64,000 bases of DNA from Streptomyces sp. TN58. Its GTDB lineage: Bacteria > Actinomycetota > Actinomycetes > Streptomycetales > Streptomycetaceae. The stretch covers positions 6,672,001 through 6,736,000 of the forward strand of contig NZ_CP018870.1 in NCBI RefSeq assembly GCF_001941845.1, written 5' to 3'. Both the position numbers and the translations under genes were made by a program. Shown here piece by piece: positions 51,794 to 60,467 of the stretch (position 1 is its first letter; the number at the start of each line of letters is the position of its first letter). Below the pieces are notes generated by a model. The model searched no databases and was not told the origin of the DNA. It saw nothing but the letters and a program-made list of their open reading frames with translations.

Positions 51794-52606
51794 GTGGACC
51801 CCGTATCCGACATGGCCGACAGCCGCGCCGCCACCGACGCTCTGCTGGCCGGTCTGCGCCGCGGACCTCTCACCCCGCAGGCCACGATGCGTTTCCTCGG
51901 GCGAGCCGCCCACCGGTCACTGCGCCAGGCCGCCCGCCGTCCCGCGGCACTGGCCGAGCTCACGGCCCTGCACGCCGTGTTGTTCACCCTGGCCATCGGC
52001 AGACGCCCGGGACGCCGCTGGGTGAGCGTCAGCTGGGCCCTCTCCGCCATCCACCTGGGCCTGCTCGAAGGCCGTACCCACCTCAGCGCCGCCGACGTCC
52101 TGACCCTGATCCGCGCCAACCTCCCCGCCCTGCCCGGCGGAGCCTCCCGCTGGTCCGGAGCACTGGCCATCGCCGGCGACCTCGCCGACGGCCGCCTCGC
52201 CCGCCACCAGGGGACGGCCTCCCCGTTCGGCGACTACGCCGACACCTTCGCCGACGCCGCGTTCTGGACCTGGCTCACCCTGACTCACGAACCCAGCCGG
52301 CCGCTGCGCGCGGCGGCCGTCGCGGCCTGGGCACTGCCGATCGCCACGGTCACCGCGATCGCCATCCGCCGCGGCACGATGCCCGAACGGCCCCGCCCCA
52401 CCCTGCTGCGCCCCGCGGCCGCGATGCAGGCCGTCGTGGCCGTGCGCCACCTCTTGCGCCGCTCACTCCTGGCCTCCGGCCCTCACACGGTGCCGTTCCT
52501 GGTGCCGCTGTCCGGTGCCGGTTCGGGTGTGCCTTCGATCCGGACGCCCTGCCAGAAGGCCACGTGGTCCTTGATCTTTCGGGCGAGGGGACTGGGCCTG
52601 GGGTAG
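51794..52606 (+). CDS. CDP-alcohol phosphatidyltransferase-like membrane protein
   Basis: A 270-residue integral-membrane protein. It matches the family motif DX2DGX2ARX8GX3DX3D exactly: Asp129, Asp132-Gly133, Ala136-Arg137, Gly146, Asp150, Asp154 (GDLADGRLARHQGTASPFGD). GTG 51794 follows GAGGA. The C-terminal 40 residues overlap the DUF427 gene on the other strand and lose hydrophobicity, so the true end may be earlier or frameshifted. Substrate: a CDP-activated alcohol. Confidence 0.82.
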   Translation: MDPVSDMADSRAATDALLAGLRRGPLTPQATMRFLGRAAHRSLRQAARRPAALAELTALHAVLFTLAIGRRPGRRWVSVSWALSAIHLGLLEGRTHLSAADVLTLIRANLPALPGGASRWSGALAIAGDLADGRLARHQGTASPFGDYADTFADAAFWTWLTLTHEPSRPLRAAAVAAWALPIATVTAIAIRRGTMPERPRPTLLRPAAAMQAVVAVRHLLRRSLLASGPHTVPFLVPLSGAGSGVPSIRTPCQKATWSLIFRARGLGLG

Positions 52607-52812
52607 TACCAGGCCGCGTTCGGATTGGTCACCCCGCCGACTTCCAGCGTGTAGTAGTGGGCGATGCCCTTCCAGAAGCACAGCGACCTGCTCCGGCTCC
52701 TGACGACGTACTCGTGGTGCAGCGACCCGGGCGGGAAGTAGTGATTGCCCTCCACCACCACGGTGCCCGGTGCCTCCGCGATCACCACGCCGTTCCACAC
52801 AGCCCGCATCAT
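52483..52812 (-). CDS. DUF427 protein
   Basis: A 109-residue protein with MRAVWNGVVIAEAP, YFPPGSLHHEYVV, FWKGIAHYYTL and NAAWYYPRPSP, all DUF427 landmarks. A beta-rich fold of unknown biochemistry. ATG 52812 or 52809. Its 3' end lies inside the phosphotransferase gene. Confidence 0.9.
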   Translation of the reverse strand: MMRAVWNGVVIAEAPGTVVVEGNHYFPPGSLHHEYVVRSRSRSLCFWKGIAHYYTLEVGGVTNPNAAWYYPRPSPLARKIKDHVAFWQGVRIEGTPEPAPDSGTRNGTV

Positions 52813-53074
52813 GGCCTCTCGCCCGCCTTCCCGTCAGCCGCAGGAACGTCACACCCACGACGCTACGCACGGGAGGCCACCCGGTTCGGTGACCGGGCTC
52901 ACCTTCGGAGTGGGCGGGGTGCAACCCGCCGCGAGCCGGGCACGCGGGCCCGCAGGGATCGCGGCGAGGAGCCGTGACCGCCACTTGGACAGAGGCGGCA
53001 CGGAGTGGACGAGACGTCGGCGGCTCTGGACGCGGGTGGGCGGGGAGTACGGATTGCCCGGGCGCCGCCCCGGT
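52813..53074. other. Short intergenic region without a gene
   Basis: About 260 bases with no convincing frame. It includes the DUF427 promoter and the 3' side of the two-domain gene. Confidence 0.4.
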
Positions 53075-53770
53075 TCAGGCCTCCACCGCGCCGAGTTGCT
53101 TCAGCAGGCCGAGGTCGTCGAAGTTCCACCAGCTTTCCGCGATCTTGCCGCCTGCGCAGCGGAAGGTCGCGTGCGCGGTTCCCGAGACCTCGCGGCCGGT
53201 GGCTTCCATGCCTTGGTACGCGGCCACGTGGCGTCCCTTGAAGGACGCCCGGACGCACACCGTGTCACCCTCGGCGACCATGCTCTCGATGGTGGCCTGC
53301 GGCTCGAAGGCCGCCATGGTCTCCCGGTTCTCGGCCTTGGCCTGCTCGAGCCCCACGTCGTACGAGGACAGGGAGGGGTCGTGCTCCTGGTAGTCGGCGG
53401 TGCAGATCGCATCCGCGGCGTCGACGTTCCCCGCGTTGATCACGTCCTCGAAGAAGCTCCGCACCACGCTCTTGTTCAGCTGCTCGTCGCGCATCACGTC
53501 GAGGTCCGTGAAGGACGGCTCGCCGTCGCACAGGGCCACCATCTCCCGGAAGATCCGGTCGGTCTCCGGAAGGTGCGAGTTCTTCATCGCCTCCTCGTAC
53601 GAGGGGAACTCCACGATCTCCACCACGTGGGTGGAGTCGGCGCGGTCGCGCCCCACGATCGAATGGGTTGCCGTCCGCTTGCCCCGGGTCGCCTCGACCC
53701 AGGAGTCCATCAGCCTGTTCAACTCATCGGCCCTGCTCGTCTTGCAGTCGATGACCTGCACGAACGTCAT
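53075..53770 (-). CDS. ABM-like plus SnoaL-like two-domain protein
   Basis: A 231-residue protein. Residues 1-92 are a ferredoxin-like ABM/Dabb-type domain (FVQVIDCKTSRADELNRLMD), and residues 97-231 a SnoaL/ester-cyclase-like cone (SVVRSFFEDVINAGNVDAAD, DYQEHDPSL, GKIAESWWNFDDLGLL). ATG 53770 has GGGAGG 4 bases upstream. The first domain is duplicated at 31020. Function not known; a ring-modifying or sequestering role is possible. Confidence 0.85.
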   Translation of the reverse strand: MTFVQVIDCKTSRADELNRLMDSWVEATRGKRTATHSIVGRDRADSTHVVEIVEFPSYEEAMKNSHLPETDRIFREMVALCDGEPSFTDLDVMRDEQLNKSVVRSFFEDVINAGNVDAADAICTADYQEHDPSLSSYDVGLEQAKAENRETMAAFEPQATIESMVAEGDTVCVRASFKGRHVAAYQGMEATGREVSGTAHATFRCAGGKIAESWWNFDDLGLLKQLGAVEA

Positions 53771-53917
53771 CACGCCTCCCGTAGTCCGAGACAGCCCGGG
53801 ACAGTTCCAGGCTAGGCCTGGACCCCGTCCCGCGCCCGTCAGGTCGTCGTGGGCGCGGTCAGGGCAAAGGGTGCTCAGCGGGCCGCCCGGCGCGTCGGGC
53901 GGTGGGGGCAGGGGCCT

Positions 53918-55315
53918 CTACGAGTCTGCGCCGCTGCTCGGACGGATGTTGTGGTTGAGGTGGAAGAGGTTGGTCGGGTCGTAGGCGTCCTTGAGCGCCG
54001 TGAGGCGTGCGTAGGCGTCCTCTCCGTAGGCCTCGTGCACCCGGTCCGGTTCGGGCGTGAAGTTGAGGTAGGAGGCCCCCGTGGCGAAGGGCCGCATGAG
54101 GGTCGCGAAGGCGCGGCCGGCCGCGATCATCCGGGTGTCGTCGGCCGGGTCCGTCCACACGCAGATCGGGTGGAACAGATAGCGGGCGTCGCGGTGGGAG
54201 AAGGCGGTCGCCCCGTCGGCCACCGCCGCGACGCCCTGGCCGATGCGGAAGATGATCGCCTGGCTCAGGGGTGCCCCGAGCGCGGTGACCTCCGTGGCCC
54301 GGGCGAGGAAGGTGTCGATCGCGTCGTCGACGAGTTCGCGCAGGTACTCGCCGCGCCAGTAGCTGCGGACGCCCCACGGTGCCATGGCGTCGGTGACGGC
54401 CTGGAAGGCGGTGTACGGCATCGGGCCGATGAGGTCGACGGCGGGGCCGAGGTCCTTGAGCGGCTGGATCACGGCGGCGCCCCGGTCGGCGTCGCCGACG
54501 TACATGGCCGCCATGCCCAGGACCTGCTTGCCCCGCAGTTCCTCGGGGACGAACGGCTCGGGCGGCGCGGTCAGGACCACGACCGCCGTCGCGAGCTCGT
54601 CGGGTGCGGCGTCGGCCCGGTCCCGCCAGCCACGCAGCACCTCGGGCGCGCGCTCGATCGGGAACAGCGCGAGCCCGGCCAGGACGGTCGGGCCGAGGGG
54701 GTGCAGCCGGAACTCGAACTCGGTGACGACGCCGAAGTTGCCTCCGCCGCCGCGCAGGCCCCAGAAGAGGTCGGCGTGTTCGTCCTCGCTCGCGCGCACC
54801 ACCCTTCCGTCGGCGAGGACGACCTCGGCGGAGAGGAGGTTGTCGCAGGCCAGTCCGTACGTGCAGGAGGTCCAGCCGTAGCCGCCGCCGGTGGTGAAAC
54901 CGCCGATCCCCGTGGTGGTGACGCGACCGCCGGGCGTATGGAGGCCGTGTTCCTGCGTGGCGGCGTCGAACTCGCCCCACAACACGCCTCCGCCGGCCCG
55001 CGCCGTCCGTGCGACGGGGTCCACGATGATCGTCTTGAGCCCGCTGAGGTCGATCAGCATGCCGTCGTCGCAGGTGCTGAGTCCGGCGACGCTGTGGCCG
55101 CCACCTCGGACCGCCACGACGAGCCGGTGGTCGCGGGCCACCTCTACGGCGGCCACGACGTCCGCGGTGCTCGTGCACCGGGCGATCACCGCCGGCCGCC
55201 GGTCGATCAGCGCGTTGAAGACCTCGCGGGCCTCGTCATAGCCCGGTTCCCCGGGCAGCAGAACCTGGCCCGAGAACCTCTCGCGCAGTGCTGTCGCCGG
55301 GTCGGTGACGGTCAT
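53918..55315 (-). CDS. FAD-linked oxidase, BBE/PCMH type (second copy)
   Basis: A 465-residue VAO/PCMH oxidase, paralogue of the one at 40158. The FAD-linking histidine is in VRGGGHSVAG near residue 80; no cysteinyl attachment is seen in GRVTTTGIGGFTTGGG. The C-terminal BBE domain ends in AYDPTNLFHLNHNIRPS. ATG 55315 fits the family start. It follows the two-domain gene on the same strand after about 150 bases. Confidence 0.92.
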   Translation of the reverse strand: MTVTDPATALRERFSGQVLLPGEPGYDEAREVFNALIDRRPAVIARCTSTADVVAAVEVARDHRLVVAVRGGGHSVAGLSTCDDGMLIDLSGLKTIIVDPVARTARAGGGVLWGEFDAATQEHGLHTPGGRVTTTGIGGFTTGGGYGWTSCTYGLACDNLLSAEVVLADGRVVRASEDEHADLFWGLRGGGGNFGVVTEFEFRLHPLGPTVLAGLALFPIERAPEVLRGWRDRADAAPDELATAVVVLTAPPEPFVPEELRGKQVLGMAAMYVGDADRGAAVIQPLKDLGPAVDLIGPMPYTAFQAVTDAMAPWGVRSYWRGEYLRELVDDAIDTFLARATEVTALGAPLSQAIIFRIGQGVAAVADGATAFSHRDARYLFHPICVWTDPADDTRMIAAGRAFATLMRPFATGASYLNFTPEPDRVHEAYGEDAYARLTALKDAYDPTNLFHLNHNIRPSSGADS

Positions 55316-55836
55316 GGCTTCTCCTCCGGTCGTCTGCCTCTGCCGCGGTCGTCTCCGGGGTGGCGCTGCGCGTGCGTCTCGGGCGATGGGCCGTCCGGAC
55401 CGCGTTTCTGTCTGCGGACGGCCAAGTCGAGCAGTGAGGCTGCCTGCGTACTCGCCTGAGCACTGCCGCAGTGACCGGGCTTCCATCCTGCGTCCTTCCC
55501 CCGACTCCCGCGATCCGACCTGCCGGTCGGACCACAGGACCACATCCGGGCCGGTCCTGCGCGGGGGCCTTCGTTGTTCGTCGGCAGCGGTTCGTGATCG
55601 AGGGCTTCGCAGAGGTCGTGGACCCGCAGGGGTCCCGTGGCCCGGTTGAGGACGGCGAGCGCTGCCACTGCCTGCGCCTCCCGTCGGCCGCGGGTCATCG
55701 AACAGTGCGGCCGCGCACCTCGGTCCGCCGGGCAGCAACGGCACGTAAGGGAATCGTCATCCGCCCGAGCTGGAGGCCGGGGCGGGCCCCGGGGTTGAAT
55801 CGGTCTGGATCACAGGTAACCGGAGGGAAGGTCGCA
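55316..55836. other. Region with a possible broken winged-helix fragment (minus strand, 55570-55698)
   Basis: About 520 bases between the FAD oxidase and DM13 genes. On the minus strand a short run (ATGPLRVHDLCEALDHEPLP) looks like part of a winged-helix protein, but it soon becomes Arg/Pro-rich and has no clear start or end. I see no complete gene. Confidence 0.3.
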
Positions 55837-56400
55837 GTGGTGGCACGGAACGGGAAGCGGCGGGCACTGGTTCTCAGCGCGGTGGTGGCAGCAGTGGTGC
55901 TGGCGGGCGTCGGCCTTTACTGGTTCCAGCCCTGGAAGCTGTGGACGGACGAGAAGGTCAGCGAGGCACTCCCGAGCACGTCGGCCCTGCCGCCGGCGCC
56001 TGCCGCTTCGCCCTCGGCCGGCTCCACGGCCACGCCGTCCGCACCGGCCGGACCCCGTACCGTCGCTCAGGGAGGGCTGATCAGCCACGAGCACACGACC
56101 ACCGGCAGGGCCAGGATCGTGCAGCTTCCCGACGGGTCACGGACGCTCCGGCTGGAGAACCTGGATACCAGCAACGGCCCGGACCTGCGGGTTTGGCTGA
56201 CCGATGCCCCCGTGAAGGAAGGCAAGGCGGGCTGGCACGTTTTCGACGACGGGAAGTACGTCAGCCTCGGCAAGCTCAAGGGCAACAAGGGCGACCAGAA
56301 CTACCCGATCCCCGCTGACGTGCAGCTCGCGGACTACACGAGCGTGACCATCTGGTGCGACCGGTTCGACGTCTCCTTCGGCGCGGCGGAGCTGGCCTAA
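55837..56400 (+). CDS. DM13-domain membrane protein
   Basis: A 187-residue protein with one membrane helix (LVLSAVVAAVVLAGVGLYWF), a Pro/Ala/Ser linker, and a DM13 domain (ARIVQLPDGSRTLRLENLD, GPDLRVWLTDAP, YPIPADVQLADYTSVTIWC). DM13 domains are thought to bind electrons or heme in some proteins; a role here is not established. GTG 55837 has GGAAGG upstream. Confidence 0.88.
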   Translation: MVARNGKRRALVLSAVVAAVVLAGVGLYWFQPWKLWTDEKVSEALPSTSALPPAPAASPSAGSTATPSAPAGPRTVAQGGLISHEHTTTGRARIVQLPDGSRTLRLENLDTSNGPDLRVWLTDAPVKEGKAGWHVFDDGKYVSLGKLKGNKGDQNYPIPADVQLADYTSVTIWCDRFDVSFGAAELA

Positions 56401-56411
56401 CGGCGACGGTG

Positions 56412-56436
56412 GTCTGCCCGGCGAGGGCAGGCAGAC
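56412..56436. terminator. Bidirectional hairpin between DM13 and MerR genes
   Basis: GTCTGCC and GGCAGAC face each other, with a nested CTGCCC/GGGCAG pair. The genes converge here, so one hairpin may serve both. Confidence 0.55.
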
Positions 56437-56454
56437 GCCTCGTCCGTCAAGGCC

Positions 56455-56874
56455 TCACGTCTGCACCGGGGCTGACGTGGCGGTGTGGGTGAGGCGGCTG
56501 CGCAGGGTCGCTTCGAAGTCTCCGGCCCGGGAGAGTTGGACGCGGAGCTTGTCGACCTGCTCTGCGGCGGCCTGCTGGTAGGTCCGTACGCGCTCCAGCA
56601 GGGCTTCCCGATCGTCGGCGTCGAGGTCGGCGCCGGCGTCGAGGCGGTCGGTGGCGTCGAGGAGGTCGCGCATCTGGTCGAGGGTGAAGCCGAGGGGTTT
56701 CATGCGGCGGATGACCATGAGCCGGGCGACGTCGGCTTCGGTGTAGAGGCGGAAGCCGCCCTGGGAGCGGGCGGAGGGGACGACCAGGCCGGTCTCCTCG
56801 TAGTGCCGGATGGTGCGCAGGGACAGCTCGGTGCGCGCGGCGACCTCGCCGATCTGCATGTGCTTGCCGTCCAC
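56455..56874 (-). CDS. MerR-family transcriptional regulator
   Basis: A 139-residue regulator: winged HTH MQIGEVAARTELSLRTIRHY near the start, wing EETGLVV and RLYTEADVARL, and the long dimer helix. There is no C-terminal metal-binding cysteine pattern, so the signal is not a simple thiophilic metal. GTG 56874 has AGGAG 7 bases upstream. It is divergent from a SulP gene. Confidence 0.9.
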   Translation of the reverse strand: MDGKHMQIGEVAARTELSLRTIRHYEETGLVVPSARSQGGFRLYTEADVARLMVIRRMKPLGFTLDQMRDLLDATDRLDAGADLDADDREALLERVRTYQQAAAEQVDKLRVQLSRAGDFEATLRSRLTHTATSAPVQT

Positions 56875-56937
56875 GCCCGTGCTCCTCTGGCCCTTCTCGT
56901 CGTCGTCGGCGGCCTCGGCCCGGTGGGCGCCACCATT

Positions 56938-56961
56938 CTCTACTCTAACGTTAGGGTAGAG
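56938..56961. promoter_or_regulatory. MerR-type palindromic operator
   Basis: CTCTACTCTAACGTTAGGGTAGAG (24 bases) is symmetric at 22 positions around TAACGTTA. Long palindromes inside a stretched promoter are typical for MerR activators, and it lies in the divergent region, about 65 bases from the MerR start. Confidence 0.7.
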
Positions 56962-57287
56962 TTGCCTGGTGGTGAGGGTGGCCGGCCGCTGTCCCGCCGT
57001 TGCCGTGTCGGGGCCGATGCCGCCCCCGGCGAACCTTCCGATTCTTGCAGGAGAGACGCGTGCGCGAGCCCATGACGCCCGGCGCCGCCGCCTGCCCGCC
57101 GTGACGCTCCGCCCCCGGACGTGAGGTAAGGCCGCGCCCTCGCGCAGGCCCGCCCCGTCCGCTCTCGACTTCCGGCTCCGCAGCTCGCGAAGCCGACCCG
57201 CGGGGTGCCGGCCCGGCCCCTCCGCGTCCTCCCGCACGACCCGGCCTGCCGCAAGGGCGTGCCCGAGTACGACAGGTTCCGTCTCCC

Positions 57288-58799
57288 TTGTCTTCTGCTG
57301 TCACCGCTGTGTCCCCGGCCGCGCGTCTACGCGGCCTGAAGCCCGACTGGCTGTCCGATCCGAAGGTCTGGCGCACCGAAGTCCTCGCGGGCCTGGTCGT
57401 CGCCCTGGCGCTGATTCCCGAGGCGATCTCGTTCTCGATCATCGCCGGTGTCGACCCGGCCATCGGCCTTTTCGCCTCCTTCACCATGGCCGTCGTCATC
57501 TCGATCGTCGGCGGACGCCGGGCGATGATCTCCGCCGCCACCGGTGCCGTCGCCCTGGTGATCGCTCCGCTGAACCGGGAGCACGGCTTCGGCTACCTCG
57601 TCGCCGCCGTCATCCTCGCCGGCCTCTTCCAGATCCTCCTGGGCGCGCTCGGGGTGGCGAAGCTGATGCGGTTCATCCCCCGCTCGGTGATGGTCGGCTT
57701 CGTCAACTCCCTCGCCATCCTGATCTTCATGGCCCAGGTGCCGGAGATGCGGAACGTCCCCTGGCCGGTCTATCCGCTGCTCATCGGCGGCCTCGCGCTC
57801 ATGGTGTTCTTCCCGAAGATCACCACTGTGGTCCCCGCGCCGCTCGTCTCGATCGTCATCCTCACCGTGATCACGGTGGCGGCCGGCATCGCCGTCCCGA
57901 CGGTGGGCGACAAGGGCGAGCTGCCGTCGTCCCTGCCGGTGCCGGGCCTGCCCGACGTGCCGTTCACCCTGGACACGCTGACGACCATCGCGCCGTACGC
58001 GTTCGCCATGGCGCTGGTCGGGCTGATGGAGTCGCTGATGACCGCGAAGCTCGTCGACGAGATCACCGACACCCACTCGAACAAGACCCGGGAATCCATC
58101 GGCCAGGGCATCGCCAACGTCGTCACCGGCTTCTTCGGCGGCATGGGCGGCTGCGCCATGATCGGCCAGACGATGATCAACGTGAAGGTCTCCGGCGCCC
58201 GCACCCGCCTGTCCACCTTCCTCGCCGGGGCGTTCCTGATGGTGCTGTGCATCGTCTTCGGCCCGGTCGTCTCCGACATCCCCATGGCCGCCCTCGTCGC
58301 GGTGATGGTCATGGTGTGCTTCGCGACCTTCGACTGGCACTCCATCGCCCCCAGGACCCTCAAGCGGATGCCCGCGGGCGAGATCGCCGTCATGGTGATC
58401 ACCGTCGCCTGCGTCGTCGCCACCCACAACCTCGCCATCGGCGTCGTCGTCGGCTCGGTCACCGCCATGGTCGTCTTCGCCAAGCGCGTCGCCCACCTCG
58501 CCGACGTCACCGCCGTGGTCGACCCCGACAACACCACGGTCGTCTACCGGGTCACGGGTGAACTGTTCTTCGCTTCCTCCAATGACCTCGTCGGCCGGTT
58601 CGACTACGTGCGAGACCCGCAGAGGGTCGTCATCGACCTGTCCGGGGCCCACATCTGGGACGCCTCCTCGGTCGCCGCCCTCGACGCCATCGAGCACAAG
58701 TACGCCCAGCGCGGCAAGACCGTCGAGATCACCGGCCTCAACACCCCCAGCGCCGACCTTCACCGCAGGCTCAGCGGCGAGCTCGCCGCCGGTCACTGA
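57288..58799 (+). CDS. SulP-family anion transporter with STAS domain
   Basis: A 503-residue membrane protein with about eleven to twelve helices and a C-terminal STAS domain (residues 400-503; VIDLSGAHIWDASSVAALDA). The SulP start region (VALALIPEAISFSIIAGVDP) is clear. It imports sulfate, bicarbonate or another oxyanion. The start is TTG 57288 by frame, with GTG 57309 possible. Controlled probably by the divergent MerR gene. Confidence 0.92.
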   Translation: MSSAVTAVSPAARLRGLKPDWLSDPKVWRTEVLAGLVVALALIPEAISFSIIAGVDPAIGLFASFTMAVVISIVGGRRAMISAATGAVALVIAPLNREHGFGYLVAAVILAGLFQILLGALGVAKLMRFIPRSVMVGFVNSLAILIFMAQVPEMRNVPWPVYPLLIGGLALMVFFPKITTVVPAPLVSIVILTVITVAAGIAVPTVGDKGELPSSLPVPGLPDVPFTLDTLTTIAPYAFAMALVGLMESLMTAKLVDEITDTHSNKTRESIGQGIANVVTGFFGGMGGCAMIGQTMINVKVSGARTRLSTFLAGAFLMVLCIVFGPVVSDIPMAALVAVMVMVCFATFDWHSIAPRTLKRMPAGEIAVMVITVACVVATHNLAIGVVVGSVTAMVVFAKRVAHLADVTAVVDPDNTTVVYRVTGELFFASSNDLVGRFDYVRDPQRVVIDLSGAHIWDASSVAALDAIEHKYAQRGKTVEITGLNTPSADLHRRLSGELAAGH

Positions 58800-58816
58800 C
58801 GATCACCGGCGCCACC

Positions 58817-58849
58817 CCCGGCCCCCGGCCGCCGAGCCGGAGGGCCGGG
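58817..58849. terminator. Hairpin between SulP and small membrane genes
   Basis: CCCGGCCC/GGGCCGGG (8 bp) continues, after a one-base bulge, in CCGGC/GCCGG (5 bp) around a 6-base loop. It lies between convergent genes. Confidence 0.65.
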
Positions 58850-58857
58850 CTCGCACG

Positions 58858-59097
58858 TCAGGAGTCCGGTCCGCGCCCGAGCCTGGCCGAGGTGGAGGTG
58901 CGGCGCTGCTTCCAGCGACGTCGTGCCCGGTCACCCACCTCTCCGACCGCTGCCAGCAGGGCCGCGGAAGCAGCGCATCCCGGGATCGACGCGGGCTGCC
59001 CCACGGCCATTCCCGCCAGCCACAGGACGGCGGTGAGCGTCGCCCACCAGGCCACGAGCGGCCAGGACGGCAGCAGCCGAGAACGCCGAGGGCTCAT
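58858..59097 (-). CDS. Small membrane protein
   Basis: A 79-residue protein with a basic N terminus, one or two helices (WPLVAWWATLTAVLWLAGM and PGCAASAALLAAVGEV), and a basic tail. ATG 59097 overlaps the upstream stop (ATGA). Unrecognised. Confidence 0.62.
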   Translation of the reverse strand: MSPRRSRLLPSWPLVAWWATLTAVLWLAGMAVGQPASIPGCAASAALLAAVGEVGDRARRRWKQRRTSTSARLGRGPDS

Positions 59098-59299
59098 GCG
59101 GTGCCCTCGACCTTGCCCAGGGAGAACGCGGCCAGCAGGCACCCGGTCACAGCGAGGACCGTGATAACGGCCCAGCCACAGAGGCGCATAGGTGCGAGCT
59201 GGTGACGCAGGCGGGCCGGGGCCCAGCCGGCAGCCATGGGAGCCCGGCAGGCAGCAGGGTTACTGAGAAGGCCATCAGGCCGATCCACTGCCAGGTCAT
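59094..59299 (-). pseudogene. Two-helix membrane protein gene with a frameshift
   Basis: ATG 59299 opens a first helix (MTWQWIGLMAFSVTLLPAG). Near 59,240 the reading must change by one base to reach a second helix (MRLCGWAVITVLAVTGCLLAA) and the stop that overlaps the next gene. In one frame the helices are joined smoothly, so a single-base deletion or insertion is the simplest cause. Function unknown. Confidence 0.55.
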
Positions 59300-59385
59300 G
59301 ATCGGGGCTCCCGGCACACCGCGCGCTCTCTTCTTGACGCGTTCCTTACACCCTATGCAGCACACCGCGCACGCCTCGGCCGGTC

Positions 59386-60141
59386 TCAGCGGCCGCCCGC
59401 CCGCTTGGGCCCGATGCCATGGCCGGGCGGTGACGGCGGGAGCCGGCCGGCAGACGGGCCGGTGGCCCTGGCGGACTCCTCGTGCTCCTCGTGCGGGGCC
59501 TGGGACAGCTCGCGGCGCCAGTCGGCGAACCGGCCTCGGATCGCGGCAGCCACTTGTGCGTCGATTCCATAGGCGGCGAACTGCTTGTCGGTGTGATGCT
59601 CCACTCGGGCGAGGGCGGAGACGTACTCCGACAGGTTAGGTTCGGCCTCGTTCAGAGCGGCGAGTTCGAGCAGGCGGGCGCGGCTGTACCCGGCTCGCAG
59701 GAGTGCGTCGACATCGATGGCGTCGCGCACCTCGGCCCGGCCGAACAGGGCGCCGGTCTTCGCGGCCGCCAAGTCGTCCAGATGGAGGACGGGACCGAGG
59801 TCCGAGTCGACGGGTGGATGGTGCAGGAGATCACCGACGAGCTTGACCTTGGACTGCGCGCCGGTCCCCGGATCGGTGACGTGCAGGCGTGCGTACACCT
59901 GGGCCTGCTGCGTGACCTGGACCTTGTACCCGGCCGACTCATACGCCTCGACGAGCCGGGCAATCGCCTGAGGAAGCTCGCCCTCGGCGCGTGCGATCGG
60001 AGTGAAAAGGTCGACATCATCGCTGACCCGGCTGACGAGACGGTGGGCCTGGACGGCGTACCCGCCGGCGAGCCGGTAGCCGAAGTCCTTCGCGAGCGCT
60101 TCCAGACCGATGCGGATGAGCCGATGGTGCAGGTCTTCCAC
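59386..60141 (-). CDS. AbiEii-type nucleotidyltransferase (type IV toxin-like)
   Basis: A 251-residue nucleotidyltransferase. The catalytic strand has Gly26-Gly27 (AGGYAVQAHRL) and Asp42-x-Asp44 (SDDVDLF). Such proteins modify tRNA or other targets when their antitoxin is absent. The C-terminal 60 residues are Pro/Gly/Arg-rich. The GTG start shares one base with the stop of the upstream small gene, so the two are translated together. Confidence 0.85.
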   Translation of the reverse strand: MEDLHHRLIRIGLEALAKDFGYRLAGGYAVQAHRLVSRVSDDVDLFTPIARAEGELPQAIARLVEAYESAGYKVQVTQQAQVYARLHVTDPGTGAQSKVKLVGDLLHHPPVDSDLGPVLHLDDLAAAKTGALFGRAEVRDAIDVDALLRAGYSRARLLELAALNEAEPNLSEYVSALARVEHHTDKQFAAYGIDAQVAAAIRGRFADWRRELSQAPHEEHEESARATGPSAGRLPPSPPGHGIGPKRAGGR

Positions 60142-60467
60142 TACGCGGCCGCCGCCGACGTGCTGGCGAGCCCGGGGAAACGGGCCTCCCAGGCGGCTCT
60201 CGCCGGACCGGGCAGGAACAGGGTGCGCCAGTGGGTCCGCAGCATGTCCACGTTGAGGTGGGCGTGCAGGTCCTCCGGCGTCTGCGCCTCGCGGATCACC
60301 CGCTCGTACATCAGCAGCACGTCAGCGTCGTCGGCCAGGTCGAATTCGTAGTGCGGGCCCCAGTCCAGATGCCTGGGCAGGACCACGATGCCGCTCCCCG
60401 GACCCCTCAGCTGCCCGAGCGAGTCCGGCAGGGCATACGGCCGGAGCTGTGCGTACCTGCTGCTCAT
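60141..60467 (-). CDS. AbiEii partner protein of unknown family
   Basis: A 108-residue protein (ATG 60467, or 60479) with LRPYALPDSLGQLRGPGSGI, LPRHLDWGPHYEFDLADD and AHLNVDMLRTHWRTLFLPG. It does not look like a classical AbiEi winged-helix antitoxin. Its stop codon touches the toxin start, which strongly suggests a functional pair. Antitoxin, tRNA-mimic or adaptor are the options. Confidence 0.6.
   Translation of the reverse strand: MSSRYAQLRPYALPDSLGQLRGPGSGIVVLPRHLDWGPHYEFDLADDADVLLMYERVIREAQTPEDLHAHLNVDMLRTHWRTLFLPGPARAAWEARFPGLASTSAAAA

Noticed and set aside
57327..58796. 489-codon open frame antisense to the SulP transporter
   Set aside because: Composition is Asp/Gly/His/Arg biased with no domain; the SulP frame has transmembrane and STAS motifs.
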